A stretch of 64,000 nt of DNA, from contig CM028916.1 of the NCBI GenBank assembly GCA_016801845.1, positions 19,033,514-19,097,513 on the forward strand, in the 5' to 3' direction. This stretch comes from Polydactylus sextarius. Lineage: Eukaryota > Chordata > Actinopteri > Polynemidae. Shown in pieces: positions 63,907 to 64,000 of the stretch (position 1 is the first letter of the stretch; every line of letters starts with the position of its first letter). The translations under genes and the position numbers were made by a program. The notes under the pieces were generated by a model. It did no database searches and was not told where the DNA came from. It saw nothing but the letters and a program-made list of their open reading frames with translations.

Positions 63907-64000
63907 GATCTAAACCGTTGATGTACTTCATGGATATCTCGCAATGACCCCACACAGCACTGACGATGGGATACAGCTTCTTGCCCTTCAGCCCTCTAAA
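63907..64000 (-). CDS. spsb4: SPSB4 SPRY exon, 3' end (partial)
   Basis: Read on the minus strand from the window edge, the sequence gives FRGLKGKKLYPIVSAVWGHC, EISMKYINGLD and the first base of a proline codon, then a perfect gtaagt donor. This is the end of the B30.2/SPRY domain of SPSB proteins. Joined in phase to the exon at 33638-33765 it restores the family junction NGLD-P-EPLPLMD. The rest of the SPRY domain and the start codon lie beyond 64000. Teleosts may hold two copies, so a or b cannot be assigned. Confidence 0.94.

Overview
The window is vertebrate genomic DNA, almost certainly from a ray-finned (teleost) fish. The evidence is multi-exon genes with GT-AG introns, AT-rich non-coding sequence, very abundant CA/GT and ATT microsatellites, and repeat types typical of teleost genomes: a tRNA-derived SINE, L2-like LINE tails, a Rex/L2-type reverse transcriptase fossil and small DNA transposons. 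I cannot name the species from sequence alone.

Three protein-coding loci can be supported. (1) About 9996-25620 on the + strand is the 3' half of a calsyntenin gene, best matched to calsyntenin-2 (clstn2). Nine consecutive coding exons with matching phases encode the last 507 residues: the end of the LNS/laminin-G domain, the cysteine-containing extracellular stalk, one transmembrane helix and an acidic cytoplasmic tail. A 3' UTR of about 2.5 kb follows, with a strong AATAAA at 25601. The 5' exons (cadherin repeats) lie before the window, so positions 1-9995 are read as clstn2 intron. (2) On the - strand is an SPSB4-type SPRY/SOCS-box gene (spsb4). Its last coding exon (33638-33765) carries the SOCS box. 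The end of its SPRY exon (63907-64000) runs off the right edge. The intron between them is 30.1 kb. (3) Inside that intron, on the opposite (+) strand, is a compact two-exon GIMAP/AIG1-type GTPase gene (44481-45718, 325 aa) with its own AATAAA at 46011.

Layout: 1-9995 is clstn2 intron with a SINE at its 3' end. Positions 9996-23132 hold clstn2 coding exons and introns, including a decayed LINE at about 13440-14145. Positions 23133-25620 are clstn2 3' UTR, containing a DNA-transposon-like insertion. Positions 25621 to about 31240 form the gap between two tail-to-tail genes. From about 31240 to 33637 is probable spsb4 3' UTR, with a CTCF-like motif. Positions 33766-63906 are the spsb4 intron hosting the GIMAP-like gene.

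The three genes are not an operon or pathway. Calsyntenin-2 is a postsynaptic adhesion and trafficking protein, SPSB4 is a Cullin-RING ligase substrate receptor, and GIMAPs are immune-associated GTPases. Points worth a second look are the nested antisense GIMAP gene and its altered G3 motif, the loss of canonical sequence in both kinesin-binding W-D-D-S motifs of this calsyntenin, UG-repeat 3' splice sites on two successive clstn2 exons, and transposon sequence in the clstn2 3' UTR. I found no CRISPR array, functional tRNA, rRNA or wholly new system.
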